From NCBI RefSeq assembly GCF_020149935.1, contig NZ_CP083757.1, positions 2,691,501 to 2,755,500 of the forward strand: a stretch of DNA of 64,000 nucleotides. The letters run 5' to 3'. The DNA comes from Marinilongibacter aquaticus (GTDB taxonomy: Bacteria > Bacteroidota > Bacteroidia > Cytophagales > Spirosomataceae). This document shows positions 44,925 through 55,192 of this stretch, in pieces (position 1 is the first letter of the stretch; the number at the start of each line of letters is the position of its first letter). The notes under the pieces were generated by a model. It did not search any database. It was not told the origin of the DNA and saw nothing but the letters and a program-made list of their open reading frames with translations. The position numbers and the translations under genes are program-made.

Positions 44925-45461
44925 TCAATTTTCTATTGTAGACTTCAATTGTGTTAAACTTTTTTGCAATTGCTTGCCTAAAAACCTTTTGGCCAAAGGC
45001 ATAAAAAGATTGCTGGGATATTTCATTTCACTTTCGAAAGACCAACGAACAAGGCATGATTCCGAACTTAGTTCTTCGAATAAAATACGACTGTCTGCTT
45101 CACCGGCTCGCGGACTGAAGAACCGTAAAGTATAGGATATGGATTTATTCGTCTGGATTTCCTTTATTTCTTGCTCACCATTTCCCACATTTCGATTCGT
45201 TTCGCTATTCCATGCGTAAACAAAACCAACGGTTCCGTCTTCACCCCGAAGTGTCCTTTTCATTTCGGGATCCATTTGAAACCAAACAGAAAATTGTTCG
45301 TGATTTTGTGTAAATCTCACAAAATCGAACACCGTTTCTAACGGTTGTTTAATGGATATGCTTTTTTCGAGTTGAAGCCTTTTGCCTGTCAGTCCAGCAA
45401 TAAGTAAAAGGATAATGGCCAAGGGGATGAGGACCCGCAAAATTTCAATTAGAACAGACAT
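44925..45461 (-). CDS. SRPBCC (START-like) family protein with N-terminal membrane helix
   Basis: 178 residues from the ATG at 45459-45461 (MSVLIEILRVL). The frame can be extended to 45560, but the extension is not membrane-like or conserved-looking, and GGAAAG stands before the chosen start. One membrane helix (VLIPLAIILLLIAGL) is followed by a polyketide-cyclase/START-like domain: LEKSISIKQPLETVFDFVRF, FSVWFQMDPEMKRTL, GTVGFVYAWNSE and a long C-terminal helix (LFMPLAKRFLGKQLQKSLTQ). Such domains bind hydrophobic ligands; the ligand here is unknown. Confidence 0.8.
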   Translation of the reverse strand: MSVLIEILRVLIPLAIILLLIAGLTGKRLQLEKSISIKQPLETVFDFVRFTQNHEQFSVWFQMDPEMKRTLRGEDGTVGFVYAWNSETNRNVGNGEQEIKEIQTNKSISYTLRFFSPRAGEADSRILFEELSSESCLVRWSFESEMKYPSNLFMPLAKRFLGKQLQKSLTQLKSTIEN

Positions 45462-45932
45462 ACGCTTTCCAATATGGGTTTGAAAAATGGGATTGTGATT
45501 CAGCTTTCTGAGAGCCAAACCAAGCAGTTTGAAATAAGCATCAAATTCGAAAATTTCCAAATAAACACTTTAAATAGTATAGACTACAGCGTTAGTAAAT
45601 TTCACCTTTCGGACGCTAGGAATTGAAGAAGATTGAGAAGCCTACAAATGCAGGTAGATTAATCTTTCAGAGTGTTTTTTGAGCCATATCAAAGATAAAA
45701 ACGGGCATTCTAGCGATGTCTACTCAAACAATATTTTCGTATAAATTTTAACATTATTTTTATAGTTCTGTTTGGTATAAGTACAAATTTTTATTAAAAA
45801 ATTTATTTCGTATGATTAAATAGTATAACTTTATGCTAATAAAGTATAAAAAATAGCCTTGACTGCATAAAAATACAGGGCTAATGTTCAACCCAAGGAT
45901 TAGTTAACCAACCTATAAAAATCAATTTTCTT
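45462..45932. other. Intergenic spacer upstream of the susCD pair, with inverted repeat
   Basis: An AT-rich stretch of about 470 bases. TATA(A)CTTTAT (45824-45834) and ATAAAGTATA (45839-45848) form an imperfect inverted repeat with one bulged A around GCTA. TCTGTTTG at 45767-45774 is one base off a TAnnTTTG box, with TTTT 17 bases before it; if used, the leader would be about 150 bases and would contain the repeat. No open frame or RNA gene was recognised. Confidence 0.4.
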
Positions 45933-48900
45933 ATGATGAAAACTCTACATGTACAATGTTTGGCTGTAGGGCTGTGCCTTTTCCTTTTTACAGGGCTCAG
46001 CGGAATTGCACAAACAAAGAAGGTGACGGGTTCGGTCACCGATGGAACAATCAATTTACCAGGCGTAAGTGTGGCAATCAGAGGCACCACAAATGGTACG
46101 ATTACAGATGCAGAAGGCCATTATTCGATCGATGTGTCTGGCTCTGATGCGGTGCTTGTCTTTTCTTCCATTGGCTACACAAGCCAGGAAGTTCGTGTTG
46201 GAAATCAATCAAAAATCGACGTAGTTTTGGCTGAAGATTCACAAAGTCTTGATGAAGTTGTAGTTACAGGTTATGGAACCCAGTCTAAAAGAGACATTAC
46301 CGGGGCCGTTGCCACAGTGGATGCCAAAGAATTGGCCTCGGTACCCGCCACCACATTTGCTCAGCAGCTTCAAGGTCGGGCATCTGGTCTCAATATTGTC
46401 AATGACGCCACACCTGGGGGCAATGCTACCGTCCGAATCCGTGGATTTGGCACCATCGGAAACAATGACCCATTGTTTATTATCGACGGCGTGCCGACAG
46501 AAAATTCTGGAAACCTTAACCCAAACGATATTGAAACTATTCAGATTCTGAAAGACGCTTCAGCAGCATCCATTTATGGATCACGGGCAGCCAATGGGGT
46601 TGTGATTATTACTACAAAACAGGGGAAATCGGGCAAACCTTCCATTAGTTTGAATGCCTACTACGGGATTCAACAAACGGCGAACGACGTAGAGGTTTTG
46701 AATGCGAAAGAATTGGGCGAATATCTGTATTTGGCCGATAAGTACGCAGGGAAAACACCAGCCCACGGACAATATACTTTTGGTGCAAATGGTGAGGTGA
46801 CTATTCCGGATTATGTGTTTCCAAGTGCGGGGAAAGAAGGAGATGCCAACACCAATCCCGATTTGTATTCGCTAAAACCGGGTAATATCTACGCGATAAC
46901 GCGTTCGGCAGATACGAACTGGTGGAAAGAAGTAACCCGAAGCTCGCCGATTCAAAATTATCAGCTCAATGCTTCTGGCGGTACCGAAAACGGAAGATAT
47001 GCTCTTTCCTTGAGTTATTTCAATCAAGAAGGTGTGGTAAAATTCATTGGCTACGATCGCTATACCCTGCGTGTGAACACGGAATTCTCGGCTTTAAACA
47101 AAAAGCTTAAAATCGGTGAAAATTTGTCCGTTTCTTATGATAACAGAAAAGGTGGTTTCGGGAACGACCAAGAACAAAATGCAGTATCGGGAAGCTATAA
47201 GCACCACCCCTTGTTGCCGATTTACGATATCGCGGGAAATTTCGCGGGTAGCCGCGGAGCAAACTTAGGGAACAACTCCAACCCTTATGCTACCTTGTAC
47301 AGACAACAAGACAACCGCACTTATCGCGTACGGACTTTCGGTAATGTATATGCTGCCTTTGATATACTGAAAGACCTTACGTTGAAAACAAGTTTGGGCA
47401 TCGATTTGACCGGACAAAGAGGCCGATATCTGGGACGGGCCAATCCAGAATATGTGGAGGGAAGCTTCAATAACAGCTCGGAATCGCGTGACGAATACGC
47501 TTATCAATGGGTATGGACAAATACCTTGAGCTATTCCAAGACGTTTGGAACAGCCCACAAGATTGATGCCTATGCGGGCATTGAAGCCATTCGCGAGTTT
47601 AAAGAGATTTTCGGAGCCGCCCGACAGGGGTATGCTTTCGAAATCACGCCGATAATCAGTTACCTGAATTTGGGAGATCCCACGAAAGCGACCAACTACG
47701 GTTTTGTAGATAAGGATTATAGCCTTTATTCTCAATTCGGAAAGATCAACTATGCATTCAACGACAAGTACTTGTTCCAGTTGATATTGAGAAACGATGC
47801 CTCTTCTCGTTTTCTTCAGGCTTCACGAAGTGCGTTTTTCCCCGCGTTCAGCGTAGGTTGGAGGATTTCGGACGAACCCTTTATTCGGGATAATTTGCCA
47901 TTTATCGACGACATGAAGATTCGTTACGGCTGGGGTAAAACAGGGAACCAGAAAATTGGGGATTACAATGCCTACACAACCTACAGGTCTGATATCTATC
48001 ATGCCGGTTACCCCATCACGGGTTCAACCAGTTCGCCGGTGCTGGGTTACGACGCCTCATCTTTCGGTAATCCGAATGCAAAATGGGAAACCACGACGTC
48101 AAACAATATCGGCTTAGATGCGGCCTTTTTCAACAGGAAATTGAAATTGGAAGTTGATTTTTGGAACCGCATAACTTCGGATATGCTCTACCAGACACCG
48201 ATTACGTTTACGGCTGGGGATGCTTCGGCACCATCTTTCAATGTGGGTTCGATGACAAACAAAGGGATTGATTTAGGAATCAATTTCAGTGACAATGCTT
48301 TTGGTGGAGATTTCAGGTACAGCGTAGCCTTCAATTATTCCATGTATCGAAACAATGTCGACAAGTTGGATGAAGGCGAAAGTACAAGGCTTTTAGGACG
48401 ATCTACACGTGTTCCGCCTTTAACCATTACTCAGGCAGGCTTGCCGATTTCTTCATACTTTGGCTACAAAGTATTGGGTATTTTCCAGACAGATGAAGAG
48501 GCCAAAGCCTGGGCTCCCTATGGCGATTACAATGCAGTGGGTAAGTTTAAAATGGCCGATGTCAATGGAGACGGAGAAATTACGGATGCCGATAGGACTG
48601 TCATTGGTAATCCACACCCTGATTTCAATTATGGTGTAAATGTGACTTTGGGCTATAAATCTTTCGATCTGACTTTATTTGGAAATGGAGTAGTGGGTAA
48701 TGAAATATTCAACTACGTGCGGTATTTCGCCGATTTTAACACTTTCCAAGGAAATCGATCAAAAAGAGCTTTGTACGAAGCATGGCAGCCAAACAATACC
48801 AGCGGAACAACACCCATTATGGATGCCAATGACCAGATCAGTAGCCGGCCTTCTAGCTATTTGATAGAAGACGGCACGTATTTCCGATTGATGAACGTAC

Positions 48901-49112
48901 AGCTGACCTATAATCTACCGAATGCCTTGGCCACAAAGATTGGAATCAAGAATGCACAGGTTTACCTACAAGGAAAGAACCTTTGGACTGTGACAAAGTA
49001 TTCGGGACTTAACCCTGAGATTCAAACAGGAAATGATACTTCATTGGGTTTTGATGGCGGTTATATGCCGGTTTCCAAAACTGTATTGGTTGGATTAAAC
49101 CTTGGCTTTTAA
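45933..49112 (+). CDS. SusC/RagA-family TonB-linked outer membrane protein
   Basis: 1059 residues, full length. A signal peptide (ends near GIAQ, residue 27) is followed by a carboxypeptidase-regulatory-like domain (30-110; GVSVAIRGTTNGTITDAEGH). The SLDEVVVTGYGTQSKRDITG linker, a plug domain (VRIRGFGTIGNNDPLFIIDG; SAASIYGSRAANGVVIITTK) and a 22-strand-type barrel complete it. It ends in KTVLVGLNLGF with the aromatic last residue expected for BAM recognition. The SusD partner begins 26 bases later. It carries large nutrients across the outer membrane with TonB energy. No glycoside hydrolase or sensor gene accompanies the pair, so the substrate is open. Confidence 0.96.
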   Translation: MMKTLHVQCLAVGLCLFLFTGLSGIAQTKKVTGSVTDGTINLPGVSVAIRGTTNGTITDAEGHYSIDVSGSDAVLVFSSIGYTSQEVRVGNQSKIDVVLAEDSQSLDEVVVTGYGTQSKRDITGAVATVDAKELASVPATTFAQQLQGRASGLNIVNDATPGGNATVRIRGFGTIGNNDPLFIIDGVPTENSGNLNPNDIETIQILKDASAASIYGSRAANGVVIITTKQGKSGKPSISLNAYYGIQQTANDVEVLNAKELGEYLYLADKYAGKTPAHGQYTFGANGEVTIPDYVFPSAGKEGDANTNPDLYSLKPGNIYAITRSADTNWWKEVTRSSPIQNYQLNASGGTENGRYALSLSYFNQEGVVKFIGYDRYTLRVNTEFSALNKKLKIGENLSVSYDNRKGGFGNDQEQNAVSGSYKHHPLLPIYDIAGNFAGSRGANLGNNSNPYATLYRQQDNRTYRVRTFGNVYAAFDILKDLTLKTSLGIDLTGQRGRYLGRANPEYVEGSFNNSSESRDEYAYQWVWTNTLSYSKTFGTAHKIDAYAGIEAIREFKEIFGAARQGYAFEITPIISYLNLGDPTKATNYGFVDKDYSLYSQFGKINYAFNDKYLFQLILRNDASSRFLQASRSAFFPAFSVGWRISDEPFIRDNLPFIDDMKIRYGWGKTGNQKIGDYNAYTTYRSDIYHAGYPITGSTSSPVLGYDASSFGNPNAKWETTTSNNIGLDAAFFNRKLKLEVDFWNRITSDMLYQTPITFTAGDASAPSFNVGSMTNKGIDLGINFSDNAFGGDFRYSVAFNYSMYRNNVDKLDEGESTRLLGRSTRVPPLTITQAGLPISSYFGYKVLGIFQTDEEAKAWAPYGDYNAVGKFKMADVNGDGEITDADRTVIGNPHPDFNYGVNVTLGYKSFDLTLFGNGVVGNEIFNYVRYFADFNTFQGNRSKRALYEAWQPNNTSGTTPIMDANDQISSRPSSYLIEDGTYFRLMNVQLTYNLPNALATKIGIKNAQVYLQGKNLWTVTKYSGLNPEIQTGNDTSLGFDGGYMPVSKTVLVGLNLGF

Positions 49113-49138
49113 TTGAAAACTTTCCAAAAAAAGAAAAG

Positions 49139-50935
49139 ATGAAATTTAAGATATTGAAATATGGAATTCTCGCAACAATACTCGCAGGATTGGTATTGGT
49201 TGCGTGCAACGACGACTTCTTAACCAGAGAACCCCAAGGTCAGTATAGCCCCGCGGCACTCAAAACACTTGACGGGGTCGAGGGCTTGTTGATTGGTGCC
49301 TATGCCATGCTCGATGGGCAAGGTCTTGATGGACAGGATGCATGGAACAACGATATCCAGAACTGGGTTTTTGGCGGATTGACTTCCGACGATGCGTACA
49401 AAGGAACCGACGCGGGCGACCAGCCTGAACAATCCTTTTTGGAGCGTTACGACTTTCAACCTACCAGTGTGCACATTACCAACAAATGGCGAGGCTTATT
49501 CAAAGGTGTGGCCCGTACGAATGATGTATTGAATACTCTGAAAGAGGTAGAAGCCGTAAGCGATTCCCGACGTGCTCAAATTGTTGCAGAAGCGAGGTTT
49601 TTACGTGGAATTTTTCATTTCGAGGCCCGCAAAATGTGGAAACTGATACCGTACATCGACGATGAAACCTACGAATTGAACGACCTTTCGAGTACCAAAG
49701 TACCGAACGACAAAGAGGTTTGGCCGATGATTGAGGCGGATTTCGAAGCGGCGATGAATGCACTGCCCGAAACACAGGCCGAAGTTGGTCGACCAACTAA
49801 ATACGCGGCTATGGCATTTTTGGCGAAGGCCTACATGTATCAAGGTTGGGATCAATCTTCAGGTGCGGCCAATACGGCCACATTGCAAAAGGCTAAGGCG
49901 ATTTTAGATCAAATCGTGAACAGCGGAAAGTATGAGCTGACAGAGAAGTACGAAGACAATTTTAGAATTGCCACAAGAAACAACAAGGAGTCTATTTTCG
50001 AGGTGCAATACGCAGTATCCAGTGCCAGCGGCGATGCGGCCACGGCCGGTGTGGGCTTGGCCCACCCTTATATAGACCCTTGGGGTTGCTGCGGTTTTTA
50101 TCAACCTTCTCAGAATTTAGTCAATGCATTTAAAACATCGGCTGATGGCTTGCCTTTATTGGATACCTTCAACGATACGGATGTAAAAAACGACCAAGGC
50201 CTAACATATTCCGATCCTTTTGAGCCTTATACGGGACCCCTGGATCCGCGTTTAGACCATACGGTCGGTAGGAGAGGAATTTTGTTTATCGATTTTAAAA
50301 TTCACGGTAGCGACTTCATCCGCGATCAATCGTATGCTGGACCGTATTCACCGAAGAAGCATATTGCAGAACGTGCGGGTTTTGGTATCAACGGTTGGGG
50401 TAACTTGTCGAGCAACAATTACCGTATTATGCGTTATTCGATGATCTTACTTTGGTTGGCTGAATGCGAAGTGGAATTGGGCAACTTGGAAAGAGCACGG
50501 GAACTGGTCAACATCGTTCGTGCACGAGCGGCCAATCCTGCGGGATTTGTTCCAAAAGCGATTCAAGGGGCCGCTTCTCGTGACGATTACAGTATTGTGC
50601 TTGATGAAGATGGGCAACCTTTGCCCGCCGCAAATTATGTGATTGGTACTTACGACAGCCCGTGGGCCAATGCAGAAACTGCTCGCAAAGCCGTGCGTTT
50701 TGAAACACGTTTGGAGTTTGGAATGGAAGGCCACCGTTTCTTCGATTTGGTTCGCTGGGGTATTGCGGCTGATGTGCTCAACGACTATTTATCTGTCGAA
50801 GGTACCAAACGCACATACCTGACGGGTGCCAGTTTTGATAAAGGCAAGAATGAATATTATCCTGTACCGCAAAATGCAATAGACCGATCGGCTTTAAATG
50901 GATCAAACACTTTGCAGCAGGATCCTGCGTACTAA
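49139..50935 (+). CDS. RagB/SusD-family nutrient-binding outer membrane lipoprotein
   Basis: 598 residues. The lipobox LVAC gives Cys23, followed by NDDFLTREPQGQYSP, the standard SusD start. TPR-like helices (RFLRGIFHFEARKMW; AAMAFLAKAYMYQG) and the C-terminal SusD domain (RYSMILLWLAECEVELGN; RFETRLEFGMEGHRFFDLVR; YYPVPQNAID) are present. It forms the extracellular lid on the SusC protein encoded 26 bases upstream. A terminator follows, so susCD is a two-gene operon. Confidence 0.96.
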   Translation: MKFKILKYGILATILAGLVLVACNDDFLTREPQGQYSPAALKTLDGVEGLLIGAYAMLDGQGLDGQDAWNNDIQNWVFGGLTSDDAYKGTDAGDQPEQSFLERYDFQPTSVHITNKWRGLFKGVARTNDVLNTLKEVEAVSDSRRAQIVAEARFLRGIFHFEARKMWKLIPYIDDETYELNDLSSTKVPNDKEVWPMIEADFEAAMNALPETQAEVGRPTKYAAMAFLAKAYMYQGWDQSSGAANTATLQKAKAILDQIVNSGKYELTEKYEDNFRIATRNNKESIFEVQYAVSSASGDAATAGVGLAHPYIDPWGCCGFYQPSQNLVNAFKTSADGLPLLDTFNDTDVKNDQGLTYSDPFEPYTGPLDPRLDHTVGRRGILFIDFKIHGSDFIRDQSYAGPYSPKKHIAERAGFGINGWGNLSSNNYRIMRYSMILLWLAECEVELGNLERARELVNIVRARAANPAGFVPKAIQGAASRDDYSIVLDEDGQPLPAANYVIGTYDSPWANAETARKAVRFETRLEFGMEGHRFFDLVRWGIAADVLNDYLSVEGTKRTYLTGASFDKGKNEYYPVPQNAIDRSALNGSNTLQQDPAY

Positions 50936-50955
50936 ATTTGTACACGTCCTGTCAG

Positions 50956-50994
50956 AGCTCGACTTTCCTATAAATGGTAAGTCGGGCTTTTTTT
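50956..50994 (+). terminator. Terminator of the susCD operon
   Basis: AGC plus CGACTT (50956-50965) pair with AAGTCG plus GCT (51019-equivalent arm at 50979-50988) across a T-G wobble, followed by a run of seven T. Confidence 0.75.
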
Positions 50995-51007
50995 ATCCCG
51001 AATAGAA

Positions 51008-51388
51008 CTAAACGGTCAGCTCTATTGTATTGCCCTCCGGGTCGAGAATAACGCTTTCATAATATCCGTCACCGGTGATTCGCGGCTCGCCCTGAACGAC
51101 AAAGCCATTGCTTCGCATGGTTTCTGTCAATTCGTCTACACGCGTTTTTGAGCCTACAGAAAAGGCCAAGTGAGCATAACCCAAATGTGTCTCGCTACGC
51201 AAAGGCAATAAATTGGCTTTGTGCATCAATTCAAGTCTGCAACCCGAAGCGAATTGGAGGAAATAGGAATAAAAGCCCTTTTGGGGATTGTGATAAAGCT
51301 CATTGGCTTGGGCTTCGAAATAGTGTGTATAGAAATCCTTCATTTTTTCGAGGTCTTCAACCCAAATAGCCAAATGTTCGATTTTCAT
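51008..51388 (-). CDS. VOC (glyoxalase/bleomycin-resistance) family protein
   Basis: 126 residues, one vicinal-oxygen-chelate domain pair: IEHLAIWVEDLEKMKDFYTH (His5 as a likely metal ligand), CRLELMHKANL, LGYAHLAFSVGSKTRVDELT, and GYYESVILDPEGNTIEL (final Glu as a ligand). The family includes glyoxalases, dioxygenases and resistance proteins; there is no sign which this is. Isolated minus-strand gene, convergent with susD across a terminator. Confidence 0.9.
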   Translation of the reverse strand: MKIEHLAIWVEDLEKMKDFYTHYFEAQANELYHNPQKGFYSYFLQFASGCRLELMHKANLLPLRSETHLGYAHLAFSVGSKTRVDELTETMRSNGFVVQGEPRITGDGYYESVILDPEGNTIELTV

Positions 51389-51513
51389 CTCGTTGCTTTC
51401 TTAAAAAAGTGTAAGGTTCGGATAGAGAAGCTTAAAAATAGTTAAGCCCATTCAATGATTTACTTTTAAGCTTTATAAAACAACTAAGTTCGTGCATATT
51501 GATTTTCGACGGT

Positions 51514-53943
51514 ATGCCAAAAAACCTTTACCTGATTCTACTTTTCTGTACCTTTTTCTCATTCGCTCGGGCCCAGAATTTCTATTCTCTAAATGCTTAT
51601 GTGTACGATTCTCTAGGCGGTAAATTGGTGGGTGCAAGTGTTCGCGTATTGGAAATGAAAACAGGTACGCAAACCAACGAGGAAGGCCTTTTTCAATTGA
51701 TCTTGCCCGAAGGCTATCATCAAATCAATGTTTCCTTTTTGGGTTACAAAGCGAAAACCTTGGAAGTAGAACTCATTTCGGACAGTACCGTGTATGTTGT
51801 GCTAAATGAAAACGCTGAAGTGCTAGACGATATCGTAGTGAAAGTAAAAAAGAAGGATTTGAGCTATGAAATTATTCGAAATGCAATCGAAAGCCGAGAG
51901 CACTTTCTGAAGCAATATCGAAATGTGCATTATCAAAGTTATATACAATCTGTAGAATTGGCCATAAAGCCCCCAAAGAAAAAGGAAGAAGCGGAAGAAG
52001 AACAGCCAGAAGAGGAATATAATTTTTATGAATCGACCAGTGAGGTTTTTGAAGAAAGGCCAAACAAGAGAAAGGAAATTCGCAATGCGGTAAAGAAAAT
52101 AGGAGAACAGGCGGATTTGCTCTTTACCGATGGGCAAGAGGCGGAAATTAATTTGTATCAAAGTCTACAACAAATAAAATCTTTGGGTGATAATGCTCTT
52201 GTTTCGCCTATAAGTCCAGTAGGTTTGATCAGCTACAAATACAGGCTATTGGATACGTATCGCGACAGCCTCGATAGGTTGGTGTACTGCATAGAAGTTC
52301 GTCCTAAAAAATTGGGAAATGCTCTTTATTCTGGAGAATTGGAGATTTATGAGCGTTCATGGTTTTTGAAAACTGTAAATTTAAGCTTACCCAAAAAAGT
52401 ATTGTTGCGATACAACAGCTTTTCGTTTTCGCAAGAATATAGACATGTTGGGGACAAGGTGCTCTTGAATCGTTCAGAATACCAGTGGAAGGCAGCGTTT
52501 GGCCAAGTGAAGAAGGAGGGCTCTACCCACATTTTACACAGTAATTATAGTTTCGACAGCACTTATTCAAAGAGTTTCTTTGGGGCAGAAATCGCACACA
52601 TCGAGCAAAAAGCCTATGAAAAGGATAGTCTTTTCTGGGCAACCCAACGCAAAGAAAAGGTTAAAAAGGAAGCGGAAATCTATTTGGCCAAAAGAGCAAA
52701 AGAATTGCAAAGAATGGAATCGCCAGAATATTTAGACTCTTTGGATTCGGAAGACAACAAATTGACTTTTAAAAAGCTGGCATTTCGTGGTTTTGGCGTA
52801 ATGAACAGGCAAAAGAAGCAAGAGTGGGGGACTTTCCCTTTGGCTGCCACGGTCAACCCTTTTGGTTTTGGTATAGGTGGCTGGCGAGTAAACCAGGGGC
52901 TTTTTTACCAAAGGCATTGGAAAAATAAAAGAAGGCTTTCGGTGCAAACCGCATTAAACTTCGGACTTTTAAATAAAGACCTTCTCGGTTCGGTAAATAC
53001 ATATTGGCTGTACAATCCAATAAAACGCTCTTCATTGAGCATGGTTTTAAAAAGGGGCATAAACCTTATAAACCCATACGCCACGGTTTCGGATTTTGCA
53101 AAGCGTAGCAATTTCTATCTCGGAACAGGCATAAGCGTATTTCATCGCACCGAATTGTTCAATGGTTTTTTCTTGCAAAGCACCTTGTCTTATAGCAAAA
53201 GGCAAGATTTGAGTAATTACCGATTCGGTCGTATTGGAGATGACCTTTTTTCAAACAACGAAGGCCTTTATTTTCAAAGCACAGAAGTGCTAAAACCAAT
53301 GTGGAGGATAGAATACACGCCGAAGCAGTTTTATGCGTCTGAGCCTTATGAAAAGATAATTTTAGGCTCGAAATTTCCCACATTCTACGCCAACATTACC
53401 CAAGCTTTCAGTTTACAGAAGGGTTTTAAACCCGCCTTTAATCATTTGGAATTTGGTTTGAACCAGCAATTCAATGTCGGTATTTTTGGCCAGAGTTCAT
53501 ACAGAGTATCAGCCAGCAAGTTTTTCGACAAAAAACAACTGGCTCCAATGGATTACAAATATCAAAGAGGGGGCGATCGCTATTGGTTTTCGCCGAGTAT
53601 GTATTCGTATCAACTGCTTCCGAAAACAATCACCACGCTTGATTGGGCATATGAATCGCATTTCGAGCACCATTTCAATGGCTTTTTAATGAGCAAAATC
53701 CCTTTGCTAAACAAAAGCGGCCTGAACGTAGTGTTTGGCGGCGGGCTATTTTATTCGCCAGAAAACAGCACAAAATACGCCGAGACTTTTGCTGGAGTAA
53801 ACAGGGTTTTTGGTCTGGGCAGAATACGCTTCCGGTTTGGAGTATACGGTGTAGCCGCAAAGTCAAACACATTTGGGTTTGATCGAGGAATAAAATTCTC
53901 CATAGAACCGTACAACATCGAAAAGAAAAAGTGGGGTTTCTGA
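51514..53943 (+). CDS. DUF5686 outer-membrane protein with carboxypeptidase-regulatory-like domain
   Basis: 809 residues from ATG 51514 (MPKNLYLILLFC); the frame opens five codons earlier at a TTG. The signal ends at ARAQ. A carboxypeptidase-regulatory-like domain (about 25-105; GASVRVLEMKTGTQTNEEG) is followed by a DUF5686 region with a Glu-rich segment (PPKKKEEAEEEQPEEEYNF). A barrel-like C-terminal half from about residue 420 ends in KKKWGF with a terminal aromatic. It has no TonB plug. Function is unknown. It is a single gene between the VOC gene and dxr. Confidence 0.85.
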   Translation: MPKNLYLILLFCTFFSFARAQNFYSLNAYVYDSLGGKLVGASVRVLEMKTGTQTNEEGLFQLILPEGYHQINVSFLGYKAKTLEVELISDSTVYVVLNENAEVLDDIVVKVKKKDLSYEIIRNAIESREHFLKQYRNVHYQSYIQSVELAIKPPKKKEEAEEEQPEEEYNFYESTSEVFEERPNKRKEIRNAVKKIGEQADLLFTDGQEAEINLYQSLQQIKSLGDNALVSPISPVGLISYKYRLLDTYRDSLDRLVYCIEVRPKKLGNALYSGELEIYERSWFLKTVNLSLPKKVLLRYNSFSFSQEYRHVGDKVLLNRSEYQWKAAFGQVKKEGSTHILHSNYSFDSTYSKSFFGAEIAHIEQKAYEKDSLFWATQRKEKVKKEAEIYLAKRAKELQRMESPEYLDSLDSEDNKLTFKKLAFRGFGVMNRQKKQEWGTFPLAATVNPFGFGIGGWRVNQGLFYQRHWKNKRRLSVQTALNFGLLNKDLLGSVNTYWLYNPIKRSSLSMVLKRGINLINPYATVSDFAKRSNFYLGTGISVFHRTELFNGFFLQSTLSYSKRQDLSNYRFGRIGDDLFSNNEGLYFQSTEVLKPMWRIEYTPKQFYASEPYEKIILGSKFPTFYANITQAFSLQKGFKPAFNHLEFGLNQQFNVGIFGQSSYRVSASKFFDKKQLAPMDYKYQRGGDRYWFSPSMYSYQLLPKTITTLDWAYESHFEHHFNGFLMSKIPLLNKSGLNVVFGGGLFYSPENSTKYAETFAGVNRVFGLGRIRFRFGVYGVAAKSNTFGFDRGIKFSIEPYNIEKKKWGF

Positions 53944-53976
53944 AACGCCGAAGAGGGAGCAAACACCAGCAAGTAA

Positions 53977-54006
53977 TTTGTTTCTTATCAAATTTTCTGA
54001 TCTTTG
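53977..54006 (+). promoter_or_regulatory. Bacteroidota-type promoter of dxr
   Basis: TTTG at 53977-53980, an 18-base spacer, and GATCTTTG at 53999-54006, one base off TAnnTTTG. The dxr ATG is 17 bases further on. Confidence 0.55.
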
Positions 54007-54022
54007 CACCAAACTAGAAAAA

Positions 54023-55180
54023 ATGCAAAAACGCCACATCGCGATTCTGGGCTCGACAGGCTCGATTGGGACACAAGCTTTGGAGGTTATCGAGCGGAAT
54101 CCCGACCTCTTCGAAGTAGAGGTGCTCACCGCCCAGCGAAATGCCAAATTGTTGATCGAACAAGCTGGAAAATTTAGACCCAATGTGGTGGTAATCGGAG
54201 AAGAAAGTTTATACGAAATGGTTTTTGCTGCTCTCGATCCTTTGGATATCAAGGTTTATGCGGGCGAAAACGCATTGGCAGCTTGCGTGGAAAACGATAG
54301 CATTCATATCGTATTGACGGCTTTGGTAGGCTATGCTGGACTTTTGCCTACGGTACGTGCAATAAAAGCCAAGAAACATATAGCCTTGGCCAATAAGGAA
54401 ACCTTAGTGGTGGCGGGTGATTTAATCACGAAATTGGCGGAAGAAAATGCAGTAGATATTTTACCCGTCGATTCGGAGCATTCGGCGATATTTCAGTGCT
54501 TGGCGGGTGAGTTTCACAACGCGATTGAGAAAATAATCCTTACGGCTAGCGGAGGACCCTTCAGGGGCCGCAGGCGTAAAGAATTGGAAAAGGTAAGCAA
54601 AGCAGAAGCCCTAAAACACCCCAATTGGGAAATGGGAGCCAAAATCACAATCGATTCGGCTTCAATGATGAACAAAGGTTTGGAGGTTATCGAAGCAAAG
54701 TGGTTGTTTGGCTTGGAGCCGGAACAAATAGAAGTCATTGTGCACCCGCAAAGTATTGTGCATTCTTTGGTGCAGTTCGAAGACGGCAGCATGAAGGCAC
54801 AAATGGGGCTTCCGGACATGAAATTGCCCATTCAATATGCTTTGGCCTATCCTCAAAGAATCCCATCTGATTTTGAGAGATTTAACTTTTTGGCTTATCC
54901 GAGCCTCACTTTCGAAGAGGCAGATACCGAAACATTTCGTAATTTGAGTTTGGCCTACGAAGCATTGAGAAAAGGAGGGAATATGCCCTGTATTATCAAT
55001 GCAGCGAACGAAATTGCCGTAGATTCGTTTCTAAAAGACAAATTGGGCTTTTTGGCCATGTCCGATTTGATTGCACACTGTATGAGCAAAGTGGAGTTTA
55101 TAGCTAGCCCGAGCCTCGAAAACTATATCGAAACAGACAAGGCTAGCCGTGAGGAAGCTTTGAGGTTTGTAAACAATTAA
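54023..55180 (+). CDS. dxr: 1-deoxy-D-xylulose 5-phosphate reductoisomerase
   Basis: 385 residues from ATG 54023, which puts the NADPH-binding loop HIAILGSTGSIGTQALEVI at residues 5-23; the longer frame from 53978 would begin inside the promoter. It converts DXP to MEP, the committed step of the non-mevalonate isoprenoid pathway. Other landmarks are ALANKETLVVAGDLI, LPVDSEHSAIFQC (metal site), TASGGPFRGR, HPNWEMGAKITIDSASMMNK, GLEVIEAKWLFG and INAANEIAVDSFL. Length is normal. It is followed 12 bases later by the pseudouridine synthase gene, probably in one transcript. Confidence 0.97.
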   Translation: MQKRHIAILGSTGSIGTQALEVIERNPDLFEVEVLTAQRNAKLLIEQAGKFRPNVVVIGEESLYEMVFAALDPLDIKVYAGENALAACVENDSIHIVLTALVGYAGLLPTVRAIKAKKHIALANKETLVVAGDLITKLAEENAVDILPVDSEHSAIFQCLAGEFHNAIEKIILTASGGPFRGRRRKELEKVSKAEALKHPNWEMGAKITIDSASMMNKGLEVIEAKWLFGLEPEQIEVIVHPQSIVHSLVQFEDGSMKAQMGLPDMKLPIQYALAYPQRIPSDFERFNFLAYPSLTFEEADTETFRNLSLAYEALRKGGNMPCIINAANEIAVDSFLKDKLGFLAMSDLIAHCMSKVEFIASPSLENYIETDKASREEALRFVNN

Positions 55181-55192
55181 TAAGTCGATTTT

